A stretch of 34,546 bases of DNA, taken from positions 1-34,546 of the forward strand of contig CANBWJ010000003.1 of assembly GCA_947373115.1 (NCBI GenBank). The letters run 5' to 3'. The translations under genes were made by a program, and so were the position numbers. Below, piece after piece: positions 21,288 through 33,969 of the stretch. Position 1 is the first letter of the stretch. Each line of letters starts with the position of its first letter. The stretch is from Opitutia bacterium. Its GTDB lineage: Bacteria; Verrucomicrobiota; Verrucomicrobiia; Opitutales; UBA953. The notes below the pieces were generated by a model, which saw nothing but the letters and a program-made list of their open reading frames with translations, was not told the origin of the DNA and did no database searches.

Positions 21288-22727
21288 TTAATTCGCTTCA
21301 ACCGTTAGCACTGCCGCGCTGCAAGGAGCGAGGGTGATTTCGAATTTCCCGGCTGCACCTTTAATGGTCTCAACTTGCGACGTGGTGAGCTTGCCTTCCG
21401 TGGTCACGGTCATGCCCGAGTAAGTGATGCCTTCTTTTTCAGACGGCGATTTTCCGATTAAGCGAGCGACGGTGCCGGTAGTACGACTAGTCCCCGTATT
21501 GATGGTGGCCGTGGCAGCTTGATTGATGTCTTTATTAATTACGACTATGCGGATCTTTTTGTCGTCACCTAAAGTAGCGTGAGCCGTTACGTTGGCAGTC
21601 GATTTAGTTTCAGCAGGCAAAAGCTTTCCGTGTCCGGCGTCTTTAAAGAGCAGGAGTGAGTAGTAGAGCGGGCGCGCGGAATACTTGCCGGTCTTTTTAT
21701 CGTAGGCGATGGCGGTGTAACCATTGAGGCCGAAGATGGTGTGAAAATTGATTCCTGCTGCGCCGCGTTCAGCGATGTCGAAGAGGAAGTCGGAGCCCCA
21801 GATTGCAGCAGCATAAACATCGCTGACGCCCGCAGTGCCACCGAGAGAGGTCGAGTTACATTCCGCTAAGCGCCACGGTAGTCCGACTTTACGGGCGACG
21901 GCCATATTGCCTTCGGCCATCTTAATTGTTTTAGCTTCGGCTTTGTCGGACAGGAGTGTTTCAATCGTAGGGAAGGGCTCTTTGTTGGTGGTCGGGTAGA
22001 AGTGTGACGTGGCGAAGGCGAATTTGCTCTTAAAGTCGTTCAGGCAGGGCTCGAAGAACTTAGCATTCCCGCCCGATGTATTCGCAGGGCCCGTGAGGGG
22101 TGCGCCTGGATTCTTTGCCTGGATGACGCGGAGGGCTTCACTTAACTCATTTTTATATTGAGCGTAGCTGTAGCCTTTCTCGCGGAAGGTTTTCTTAGGC
22201 GGGAGGTAGTAGTGATCGGGCTCGTTGCCGATTTCAAAGGCGATGATAGATTTGCCGCCTACTTTAGTGGCGTAGCTGATTTCATCGGCGGAATTAGCGG
22301 GGTCGTTACTCGCTAAGTTTACACCATAGATGACTTTCCAGTTAATCGCCTGAATGAAGGCGTAGAATTGGTCTACGTGAGAGGGGGTGACATAGGTGAA
22401 CTCCTTGCCTTCCTTGCCGCTCGCTTCGCCCGCCTGCCACTTGCTGAGCTCAACTTTGTTGCCGCCGATGCGTAGCACGCAGTCGCCTAAATTGCGGTGG
22501 AGGTTGATGAGGGTGCTATTGTCGGCGCGGAAGTGCTTTTCGGCGATGGCTGTCTTCTCATAGCTCAGACCCATGAAGTCGGACGGAATCGTTAATCCGG
22601 GTTTATCGCTTTGGACGTTAATAATGGCGGTGGTATCACCTCCGAATAGCGGTACGGCGGTCGCACAAAGAAGACAGAGAATTAGGCGCATCATTGGATA
22701 TAAGAACGGATGACCAGCCACTTTCAA
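21288..22727 (-). CDS. Secreted glycoside hydrolase, GH79/heparanase-like (GH-A clan)
   Basis: Signal peptide (MMRLILCLLCATAVPLFGG), IAFEIGNEPDHYY (acid/base N-E), RLAECNSTSLGG (nucleophile-like E), C-terminal beta-rich domain. Confidence 0.65.
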   Translation of the reverse strand: MKVAGHPFLYPMMRLILCLLCATAVPLFGGDTTAIINVQSDKPGLTIPSDFMGLSYEKTAIAEKHFRADNSTLINLHRNLGDCVLRIGGNKVELSKWQAGEASGKEGKEFTYVTPSHVDQFYAFIQAINWKVIYGVNLASNDPANSADEISYATKVGGKSIIAFEIGNEPDHYYLPPKKTFREKGYSYAQYKNELSEALRVIQAKNPGAPLTGPANTSGGNAKFFEPCLNDFKSKFAFATSHFYPTTNKEPFPTIETLLSDKAEAKTIKMAEGNMAVARKVGLPWRLAECNSTSLGGTAGVSDVYAAAIWGSDFLFDIAERGAAGINFHTIFGLNGYTAIAYDKKTGKYSARPLYYSLLLFKDAGHGKLLPAETKSTANVTAHATLGDDKKIRIVVINKDINQAATATINTGTSRTTGTVARLIGKSPSEKEGITYSGMTVTTEGKLTTSQVETIKGAAGKFEITLAPCSAAVLTVEAN

Positions 22728-22737
22728 GGGCAGTCTG

Positions 22738-23190
22738 TTATTCCGGCTCGGAGGTTTTCGCCAGGAGCTCGATAATTTGAGCTGGCTCTTTAAGGTTCTC
22801 CGTGGCGGCGTGTAATCCGGGCGGGAGTAACTGAATGGCCTGGGCTTTTAGTTCAGCAATGCGTGACTCGATATTCTTGAGTGCCGCAGGTAAGCCGTCC
22901 GCTTGCACCCAGACGTCGTAGATTTTCAGAACCTTCTCGCCGTCTTCCACTTCGCCTTCGCCGATTTCGTAGCCGCAGTCTTCGATTTCGTCCCAAAGAT
23001 TGGCGTCGGTTTCGAAAGCATCTTCGAGGGAGTAGGTGCGGATACCCGTGAGCCACTGATCGAGGGTTTTAAATAAATCATCGTGCGACGTGAGAATGTC
23101 GGTGAACGTAAAATCCAGTCCCACGGCCACTAGGATTTGCCCGTTTTCGAGGGCGCCCAACTCGGGCTCATGATTGGAAGGTTCGCTCAT
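22738..23190 (-). CDS. Hypothetical acidic protein
   Basis: 150-aa ORF with acidic composition (LEDAFETDANLWDEIEDCGYEIGEGEVEDGE), filling the gap between co-oriented genes. Confidence 0.6.
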   Translation of the reverse strand: MSEPSNHEPELGALENGQILVAVGLDFTFTDILTSHDDLFKTLDQWLTGIRTYSLEDAFETDANLWDEIEDCGYEIGEGEVEDGEKVLKIYDVWVQADGLPAALKNIESRIAELKAQAIQLLPPGLHAATENLKEPAQIIELLAKTSEPE

Positions 23191-23237
23191 AGACTGAAGA
23201 TAGTTTAAAAGCGGAGAAAGCCAAGGACGGAGACGGC

Positions 23238-24467
23238 CTACTCGGCGGCGGCCTGTCCGGCGAGCCAGCCCGTGGTCCAGGCATTCTGAAAATTAAAGCC
23301 ACCTGTAACGCCATCGATGTCGAGGACTTCGCCTGCAAAGTAGAGTCCGCTCTGCTGACGGCTTTCCATGGTCTTAAAATTAACTTCCGATAGTTTAACG
23401 CCCCCACAAGTTACGAACTCGTCTTTAAACATGCTTTTGCCATCGACGGTGAATTCGCCCGCAGTGAGTTGTTTCACTAAGTTTTGAAGTCCGCTGTTAC
23501 TGACGTGGGCCCAGGGGGTGGCGGGTGCGATGCCTGCGGCGATAACTAAGCGCTCCCAGAGTCGCTGCGGGAGGGCCACTGGACTGAAGGTGGTGATTTG
23601 TTTACGGGCATTTTGTTCGCGAACCGAATTCAAGTCTTTGAGTGCCGAATCGCTGGAATGAGCGGGTAACCAATTGACTAAGATTTTAAATTTATAATCG
23701 GACTCGGCAAAGGTGCGGGCACCCCAAGCTGATAGTTTTAGGATCGCGGGCCCACTGAGGCCCCAGTGAGTAATCAGGATTGGTCCGTCGGTTTTTAATT
23801 TGGTGCCGAGCGCCTGCACGGAAACATTCTCAACGGAGAGGCCCGCTAGTTCGACCAGCCGTGGATCTTGGATGTGAAAAGTAAAGAGTGAGGGCACCGG
23901 CGGAATGATGGTGTGGCCGAATGATTCGGCCATGGCCAGTCCGCCAGATGATTTATTGCCGCCAGTCGCAATGATGAGACGGTCGCATATCGCCGTGGAT
24001 TGATTGTTAAAGGTCAGCTTAAAGTGGTTTTCTTCGCGACGCACTTCGCGAACGCCGAGTGAGGTGATGATTTTTACGCCGGTGCGGTCAGCGGCTTTTT
24101 GCAGGGCGTCGACGATGGAGGCGGAGTCATCAGAGATTGGAAACATCCGTCCGTCGTCTTCGGTTTTGGTTTCAACGCCACGGGAGGCAAACCACGCAAT
24201 CGTGTCGCGTGGCTGGAAGCGGTGAAAGGCGCCGAGCAGTTCGCGTCCACCGCGCGGGTATTTCTTAACCAGTTCGGCGGGATCAAAGCAGGCGTGGGTG
24301 ACATTGCACCGTCCGCCGCCAGAAATCTTAACTTTCGATAAAAGGTGTGGGGTGGCTTCGTACAGCGTGACCTGTCCGCGAGCACCTAATTTCTCGGCAG
24401 CTGTAATGGCGGCAAAAAAGCCTGCGGCACCGGCACCGATTACAGCCACATGTAGTTCTTCGGCCAT
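23238..24467 (-). CDS. HI0933/YhiN-family NAD(P)/FAD-dependent oxidoreductase
   Basis: VAVIGAGAAGFFAAITAAEKLG, KVKISGGGRCNVTHACFDP, ITHWGLSGPAILKLSAWGAR, GEVLDIDGVTGGFNFQNAWTTGWLAG. Confidence 0.92.
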   Translation of the reverse strand: MAEELHVAVIGAGAAGFFAAITAAEKLGARGQVTLYEATPHLLSKVKISGGGRCNVTHACFDPAELVKKYPRGGRELLGAFHRFQPRDTIAWFASRGVETKTEDDGRMFPISDDSASIVDALQKAADRTGVKIITSLGVREVRREENHFKLTFNNQSTAICDRLIIATGGNKSSGGLAMAESFGHTIIPPVPSLFTFHIQDPRLVELAGLSVENVSVQALGTKLKTDGPILITHWGLSGPAILKLSAWGARTFAESDYKFKILVNWLPAHSSDSALKDLNSVREQNARKQITTFSPVALPQRLWERLVIAAGIAPATPWAHVSNSGLQNLVKQLTAGEFTVDGKSMFKDEFVTCGGVKLSEVNFKTMESRQQSGLYFAGEVLDIDGVTGGFNFQNAWTTGWLAGQAAAE

Positions 24468-24794
24468 TTATTCGTCGAAGCCAAATTGTTCTAACATGCG
24501 GGCGACAGCGACAGCGAGGTCGGGTCTCATATTGGTAGGCACGTTTTTAAAAGCTTCGGAGGCGCAGGAAAGGTAGCCGGTTTTCCGAGCGGCATCTGCC
24601 GTGCGTTGCTTCGTTTCGAGCCAGCGTTGCAGGACGGCGGCGGCTTTAGCCCAGGAGGGCCAATCGAGTTCGACCTGGTCGGCGGCCTCGGTGATTTGGC
24701 AAAGCGAACATCCCTCACCGAAAAATCTTTGCACCGCTTCGGCGTCTGATGACCCGATGGCCGCAACTAGCTTCTGAAGCTCACGCTCTTCCAT
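24468..24794 (-). CDS. Hypothetical 108-aa protein, likely translationally coupled to metH
   Basis: ATG at 24794 lies 2 nt after the metH stop, and its stop abuts the next gene. MEERELQKLVAAIGSSDAEAVQRFFGEGCSLCQI... Confidence 0.65.
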   Translation of the reverse strand: MEERELQKLVAAIGSSDAEAVQRFFGEGCSLCQITEAADQVELDWPSWAKAAAVLQRWLETKQRTADAARKTGYLSCASEAFKNVPTNMRPDLAVAVARMLEQFGFDE

Positions 24795-24796
24795 GT

Positions 24797-28486
<3,690 letters not shown>

Positions 28487-28543
28487 CGACTTTACCGTGG
28501 GGTTATCTGGTCAAGGGTCAAGGCACAGGCGGGCCTTCCCGTG

Positions 28544-29209
28544 TCATTCTGGAAGGTCGGGCTTCTTACACTTTGGCAGATCTTGCGAGCGGTAGAGAAC
28601 GATGCGTTTACCCTCAAATTTTTCGTCGTTCCAGAGCAAGGGGCGAAGCTCAAAAGTGAAGAATGGGTTCATGCCAGAGGCTGCCTTCTCGGTGGCGGGG
28701 TCGCCGCCTTGCCAGTAGAGGATGCCATTGGGCAGGGAGTGTTTTACCCCGTGAACGATGAGCTGTTTGGTTTGGTGGACGAACGTGCGGAGGTCGGCAA
28801 CGGCTCGGCCCGTGATGAAGTCGTGTTCGTGTCGCAGTGTTTCGGCGCGGGCGTTGAGGGCTTTAGCGTTTTTGAGGCCTAGGCGTTGAATGATATCTTC
28901 CACCACCATGATTTTTTTACCCACGGAGTCGACGAGCGTGAATTCGGCCTTGGGGTAAAGCACCGCTAGGATGAGTCCGGGGAACCCGCCGCCCGTGCCG
29001 ATGTCGATCACGCGTGCGCCTGGTTGGAGCTGCCAAAACTTAATGGCAGCGAGGCAGGGTGCGTAGTGGTGGCGCTCAAGGTTTTCGATGTCTTTGCGCG
29101 AAACGAGATTGATTTTGTCGTTCCACTCGCGGTGCAAGGCGGCCATCGCGGTGAGCTGTTCCCACTGGGTTTCGGTGATTTCGGGAAAGATGGGGCGAAG
29201 CTCCTGCAT
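28544..29209 (-). CDS. rsmG: 16S rRNA (guanine527-N7)-methyltransferase
   Basis: WNDKINLVSRKDIENLERHHYAPCLA, VIDIGTGGGFPGLILAVLYP, ITGRAVADL. Confidence 0.95.
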   Translation of the reverse strand: MQELRPIFPEITETQWEQLTAMAALHREWNDKINLVSRKDIENLERHHYAPCLAAIKFWQLQPGARVIDIGTGGGFPGLILAVLYPKAEFTLVDSVGKKIMVVEDIIQRLGLKNAKALNARAETLRHEHDFITGRAVADLRTFVHQTKQLIVHGVKHSLPNGILYWQGGDPATEKAASGMNPFFTFELRPLLWNDEKFEGKRIVLYRSQDLPKCKKPDLPE

Positions 29210-29305
29210 GAAGGAGCCGAGCGTGCGGTGATTTTTTCATGGGGCAAGGTAACATAATAATTTTTAGAGTTTCCCTCGGAGAGAAATTAGCCAAGTTGCT
29301 GGTCC

Positions 29306-29602
29306 ATGTTTCATCACTTGGTTTTCTTCTACTTGCGGAAAGATCTGACGGCGGCTCAGCGCTCAGACTTTGAATCTAAACTTCGCGGCCTCTCGCGCGT
29401 CTCCTCCATCACTTCGTTTACGATTGGCCGTCCGGCCCCGATCGAGCGTGCGGTGGTGGATAGCAGTTATGATTTTGCGGCGATGATTCATTTTAAGGAC
29501 AAGGCCGGCCATGACGCCTATCAGGTCGACCCCATGCACCTGGAGTTCGTCGCCGCCTGTAAGTCGTACTGGTCCACGGTGAAGATTTACGACTTCGAAT
29601 AG
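29306..29602 (+). CDS. Dabb (stress-responsive A/B barrel) family protein
   Basis: 98 aa: MFHHLVFFYLRKDLTAAQRSDFESKLRGL...YDFAAMIHFKDKAGHDAYQVDPMHLEFV. Confidence 0.85.
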   Translation: MFHHLVFFYLRKDLTAAQRSDFESKLRGLSRVSSITSFTIGRPAPIERAVVDSSYDFAAMIHFKDKAGHDAYQVDPMHLEFVAACKSYWSTVKIYDFE

Positions 29603-29650
29603 GTTATTTAGTAGTTTAAGTCTTTGTAATAGAACGACTTAAGGATAAAA

Positions 29651-29692
29651 ACCTATTGTAAGTCAGTAGGCAGTTCGGGCTTAACAATAGGT
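29651..29692. promoter_or_regulatory. Putative BirA biotin operator upstream of the bio operon
   Basis: ACCTATTGTAAG-N17-CTTAACAATAGGT inverted repeat. Half-sites TTGTAAG and TTGTTAAG; 24 nt between TTGT and ACAA. Confidence 0.55.
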
Positions 29693-29715
29693 GATTGCTT
29701 GGTTAAGAATGGGGC

Positions 29716-31095
29716 GTGCCACCCGTTGCCCCACATGCGGACATCGATGTTTCTGACCAGAAGCATTCCTGGCATCCGTTTACGCAAATGAAGGAGTACT
29801 TGGCCAATCCGCGCGTTCACTTGGTGCGCGGTGAGGGTTGTTGGCTGGTTGATGCGGAAGGGCGACGTTACCTCGATGGCAATGCCTCGGTATGGACGAA
29901 TGTGCATGGGCACAATGATCCGGACTTAAATGCTGCCTTGAAGGCTCAGCTCGCACAAGTGGCACACGTCACCTTACTGGGGATGAATCACGTGACCGCA
30001 ACGGAGCTGGCCGAAGATTTGTCCGCACTGACGGACGGGAAGTTGCCCCGTTGTTTTTTCACGGACAACGGTAGCAACGCTGTAGAAGTCGCACTGAAAC
30101 TTTCTTTCCAATATTGGCAGTTAATCGGTCGACCTGCGAAGCGCGGCGTCATTGCCATGACGGGTGCGTATCACGGCGATACTTTTGGCACGATGTCGGT
30201 AGGTGATCACCGCGGTTTTCACCAGCGCTTTGAGTCATGGCTGTTTGCCTCGACGAAATTTACGGCACCTGTTCATAGCGAGTGTGCGGGGTGCGTGCAG
30301 CAAACGGAGATGCAAGCATCGTTGTCCGAACTCGAAGCCATACTGAAAGCACAAGCAACTGAAACGGCGTGCTTAATTATTGAGCCTCGCGTGCAGGGTG
30401 CGGCCGGCATGATGCAGCAGCCGCAAGGCTTTATTAAAGCAGTCGAGAAGCTTTGCCGTCAGTACGATGTACACCTCATTTTAGACGAAGTGTTCACTGC
30501 GTTTGGTCGATTGGGCGCATTGACTGTAGCAGAACAAGAAGGCGTGGTGCCGGATTTTCTCTGTCTCGCGAAAGGATTAACGGCGGGTTACTTGCCGATG
30601 GGGGCGACGCTGACCTCGGAAAAAATCTACCAAGCATTTGCAGGGGAATTTTCTGAAGGCCGAACTTTTTTCCACGGACATACCTTTTCAGGGAATCCTT
30701 TGGGCTGTGCCGTCGCACGTGCCTCGCTCAAGAAATTGCGACCCATGATTGCCTCGGGTCAACTCGCGGAAAGTGCGGCGTTGCTCGGTCGCGAAATTGA
30801 AACTGCTTTCGCCGCCCATCCGCACGTGGCGCGCTACCGTCAAGTGGGTCTGACCGGTGCGATTGATTTCTGTCCCGCAAAAAGGGAACGACATTGGCCA
30901 ACGGATTTGCGTGCGGGCTACAAGGTTTCTTTAGCCGCCCGTCGTCACGGCCTGATTATCCGTCCGTTGGGCGACAGCATTTTATTTGTCCCGCCGATTG
31001 CAATTAAGACGGATGAGATCCGGCACCTCATTAAAGCTGTACGATTGGCGGCGGACGAAGTTTTGCCCGCGCTCGAAGCTCACACCATTTCTTAA
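29716..31095 (+). CDS. bioA: Adenosylmethionine-8-amino-7-oxononanoate aminotransferase
   Basis: HPFTQMKEY, GSNAVEVALKLSFQYW, GAYHGDTFGTMSVG, FHGHTFSGNPLGCAVA. GTG start. Confidence 0.97.
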   Translation: MPPVAPHADIDVSDQKHSWHPFTQMKEYLANPRVHLVRGEGCWLVDAEGRRYLDGNASVWTNVHGHNDPDLNAALKAQLAQVAHVTLLGMNHVTATELAEDLSALTDGKLPRCFFTDNGSNAVEVALKLSFQYWQLIGRPAKRGVIAMTGAYHGDTFGTMSVGDHRGFHQRFESWLFASTKFTAPVHSECAGCVQQTEMQASLSELEAILKAQATETACLIIEPRVQGAAGMMQQPQGFIKAVEKLCRQYDVHLILDEVFTAFGRLGALTVAEQEGVVPDFLCLAKGLTAGYLPMGATLTSEKIYQAFAGEFSEGRTFFHGHTFSGNPLGCAVARASLKKLRPMIASGQLAESAALLGREIETAFAAHPHVARYRQVGLTGAIDFCPAKRERHWPTDLRAGYKVSLAARRHGLIIRPLGDSILFVPPIAIKTDEIRHLIKAVRLAADEVLPALEAHTIS

Positions 31096-31111
31096 ATAAA
31101 TACCTACAACT

Positions 31112-32188
31112 ATGCCTAACCTAACTGATGCCCGCGCCCTGTATGATTTGCCGCTGAACACCTTGATTTTCAAGGCCCAGCAGGCGCACCAAGCCCACCA
31201 AGATCCGGCCGGTGTGCAACTCTGCACCCTGAAGTCGATCAAGACCGGGGCCTGTCCCGAAGACTGTGCGTACTGTCCGCAGTCAGTGCACCACAACACG
31301 TTCGTTGAGAGCGAAGCATTGATGGAGACCGACACGATTTTGCAAGACGCGCAGCGCGCGAAGGCGGGTGGGGCGACGCGTTTTTGTATGGGTGCGGCGT
31401 GGCGTCGCGTGGCGGACGGTAAGCAATTTGATAGCGTGTTGAAAACGGTTTCGGGCGTGAAGGGACTCGGCTTAGAAGTCTGCTGTACCTTGGGCATGGT
31501 GACGGAAGCCCAGGCCACGCGTTTAAAGTCGGCCGGTTGCGATGTGTACAATCATAACCTCGACACTTCGCGTGAGCATTATTCGAAGATCATAACCACG
31601 CGCACGTACGATGACCGTCTGCAGACGCTTTCCAATGTACGCAAGGCGGGTCTCGAAGTTTGTTCGGGTGGAATCATCGGCATGGGTGAGACGGTGGATG
31701 ATCGACTCAAGATGTTAGTGGAGTTGGCGAGTTTGGATCCCCAGCCTGATTCGGTGCCGATTAATGCCTTGGTCGCGGTCGAAGGAACGCCCTTAGCGGG
31801 ACGAAAGTTTGTCGATTCGATTGAGTTTGTGCGTACGGTGGCTGTGGCTCGTATTCTGATGCCGAAGGCAATGGTGCGCCTCTCCGCGGGTCGGGCTAAT
31901 ATGTCCGATGAAACCCAGGCCCTTTGTTACTTGGCTGGGGCGAACTCGATTTTCTTGGGCGAAAAACTTTTGACCACGGGCAATCCGGACATCGAAGAAG
32001 ATATGAATTTAATGAAACGTCTTGGCTTGCACCCATTGCACCCCGATGAAGCCCGACGCGTGCACCGCGGAGAAATCGCTCCCTCTTCGGCTCAAGCAGC
32101 CGCGTGGCCCAACCCCGCTGAGCTCGTCGCTGTGCAAGGCGGGGAAGATGCGTGTGAAGGTGGCGGTTGTGGCTGTTCGGCTAAGTAA
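31112..32188 (+). CDS. bioB: Biotin synthase
   Basis: [17 protein letters not shown] radical-SAM motif, [38 protein letters not shown]. Confidence 0.99.
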   Translation: MPNLTDARALYDLPLNTLIFKAQQAHQAHQDPAGVQLCTLKSIKTGACPEDCAYCPQSVHHNTFVESEALMETDTILQDAQRAKAGGATRFCMGAAWRRVADGKQFDSVLKTVSGVKGLGLEVCCTLGMVTEAQATRLKSAGCDVYNHNLDTSREHYSKIITTRTYDDRLQTLSNVRKAGLEVCSGGIIGMGETVDDRLKMLVELASLDPQPDSVPINALVAVEGTPLAGRKFVDSIEFVRTVAVARILMPKAMVRLSAGRANMSDETQALCYLAGANSIFLGEKLLTTGNPDIEEDMNLMKRLGLHPLHPDEARRVHRGEIAPSSAQAAAWPNPAELVAVQGGEDACEGGGCGCSAK

Positions 32189-32191
32189 TTT

Positions 32192-32827
32192 ATGGCTGTC
32201 ATCTTCGTTACTGGGAGCGACACCGCCGTGGGCAAAACCCATGTTGCTGGTTTGCTGGCTCGTCGCTTGGCGAAGTCGGGTCGAGTGCAAGTAATCAAGC
32301 CAGTGGAGTCGGGTGCCGGTGTGGGCCGTCCGGCAGATGCGCCGCGCGCAGCTGGAAGCTGGGCGGAGCCACACACACTGATTTCTTTGCCGGAGCCGTT
32401 GGCGCCGTTGGCCGCAGCGGAACGAGCGGGTAAGAAACTTTCGTTGCCACGACTCTTGGATGCGTATCGCAAGTTGCCTGCAGCGAAACATCGAGTGATT
32501 GAAGGTGCGGGCGGTGTAGCGGTACCGCTGGATCCAGCGGGACTAGACTGGGCCGATTTTATTAAGGCTGTTAAACCCAGCCTTGTTGTCGTTGTGGTAG
32601 AAGACCGACTCGGGGCGATCAACCAAGCCCGCCTCGTAGTGAATTATTTAAAATCTAAAAAAATTAAGACTCCGGTGGCGGTGTGGCTCAATGCAGCGCA
32701 CGCTCATCCCTCGCGTGAAGTTCTTGGCGCCAATCGTGCGGGATTGTTGAGCTCCAAGATTAAGCTCGCGGGTGAGTCGGGCTATAAAAAACAAAAGCCG
32801 ATTTTTTCTTCGGCCTTATTTGAGTGA
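32192..32827 (+). CDS. bioD: Dethiobiotin synthetase
   Basis: IFVTGSDTAVGKTHVAGLLA P-loop, KPVESG, VIEGAGGVAVPL. Confidence 0.95.
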   Translation: MAVIFVTGSDTAVGKTHVAGLLARRLAKSGRVQVIKPVESGAGVGRPADAPRAAGSWAEPHTLISLPEPLAPLAAAERAGKKLSLPRLLDAYRKLPAAKHRVIEGAGGVAVPLDPAGLDWADFIKAVKPSLVVVVVEDRLGAINQARLVVNYLKSKKIKTPVAVWLNAAHAHPSREVLGANRAGLLSSKIKLAGESGYKKQKPIFSSALFE

Positions 32828-33969
32828 GTTCAGCTTGGCTCAGTCGTTTAACGCAGTCACTCGCCGAGCGTGAGGCTCAAGGCTTGTTGCGTCGATTGCA
32901 CCCGCGGGGGAGTCGCGACGCTGAACTTAATTTAGCGGATAACGATTACTTGGCTTTATCAAAAGACTCCAGTGTCACGGCGGCGGCTGCGTTGGCATTG
33001 CAAGAATGGGGTGCTTCGTCTTCAGCATCGCCGCTGGTGAGTGGCTACACGACGTTACATGAGGCACTGGAAAAGAGATTAGCGGCGTGGCATGGTTACG
33101 GCCAGGGATTGATTTTTAATACGGGTTATGCGGCCAATGCGGCCGTGTTGGGCGGGTTGCCGCGTCCAGGCGACTTGGTTTTAGCGGATCGATTGGTGCA
33201 TGCGAGTATGTTGGCGGGGATTGAATCTTCGGGGGCGAAGCTGATTCGTTTTCCGCATAACGACTTAGACGTTTTGGAAATAAAATTAGCAGAAGCTGGC
33301 AATCATGCGGGTGCGGTTTTTGTGGTCACTGAGAGCGTTTACTCCATGGACGGTGACAGCCCCGATTTAAAACGGTTAGCGGCGATGCGTGACCGTTTTG
33401 GATTTTGTTGGGTGTTAGATGAAGCTCATGCCACCGGTTGGCATGGGGCCACAGGTTCTGGCCTACAAGAGGAGCAGGGCGTCCGCGGTGCTGCAGATAT
33501 TGTCGTTGGCACTTTAGGAAAAGCCTTGGGTTCACAGGGCGCCTATGTGTTGAGTCGCGAGTCAGCCGTGCGCGAGGTGCTGATTAATTTCTCGGGCGAA
33601 TTGATTTATTCCACTTACCTCGCCCCCGCGGCGGCGGCGGCTGGGCTGGCGGCGATTAAACGTGCGGAGGAAATGGGGAGCGAGCGTGCGGCACTGCATG
33701 CGCTTTCGCGTGAGTGGCGCACGGCACTGGGCGTGGCAGGATTTGCGGTGCCCGTGGGGCATTCGCCTATTATCCCAATTGTACTCGGCGATGCGGTGCG
33801 CACGCTGCACTTTGCGAAAAAACTTAAAGACGCAGGCATTCGAGTTTCTGCGATTCGTCCTCCCACCGTGCCCGCGGGCACAGGTCGACTGCGCGTTTCA
33901 CTGCGACGCGGCTTAACGTCTGCAGATTTAGAAAAATTTATTAAAGCGATGCAGGGGGCAGTGCTATGA
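32824..33969 (+). CDS. bioF: 8-amino-7-oxononanoate synthase
   Basis: NDYLALSKD, SPLVSGYTTLHEALEKRLAAWHG, ESVYSMDGDSPDL, LDEAHATGWHGATG, GTLGKALGSQGAYV. GTG start overlaps the bioD stop. Confidence 0.97.
   Translation: MSSAWLSRLTQSLAEREAQGLLRRLHPRGSRDAELNLADNDYLALSKDSSVTAAAALALQEWGASSSASPLVSGYTTLHEALEKRLAAWHGYGQGLIFNTGYAANAAVLGGLPRPGDLVLADRLVHASMLAGIESSGAKLIRFPHNDLDVLEIKLAEAGNHAGAVFVVTESVYSMDGDSPDLKRLAAMRDRFGFCWVLDEAHATGWHGATGSGLQEEQGVRGAADIVVGTLGKALGSQGAYVLSRESAVREVLINFSGELIYSTYLAPAAAAAGLAAIKRAEEMGSERAALHALSREWRTALGVAGFAVPVGHSPIIPIVLGDAVRTLHFAKKLKDAGIRVSAIRPPTVPAGTGRLRVSLRRGLTSADLEKFIKAMQGAVL

Noticed and set aside
28487-28543. Cobalamin riboswitch upstream of metH
   Set aside because: The rsmG-metH gap is only 57 nt, too short for a B12 riboswitch, and no B12-box-like sequence was seen.
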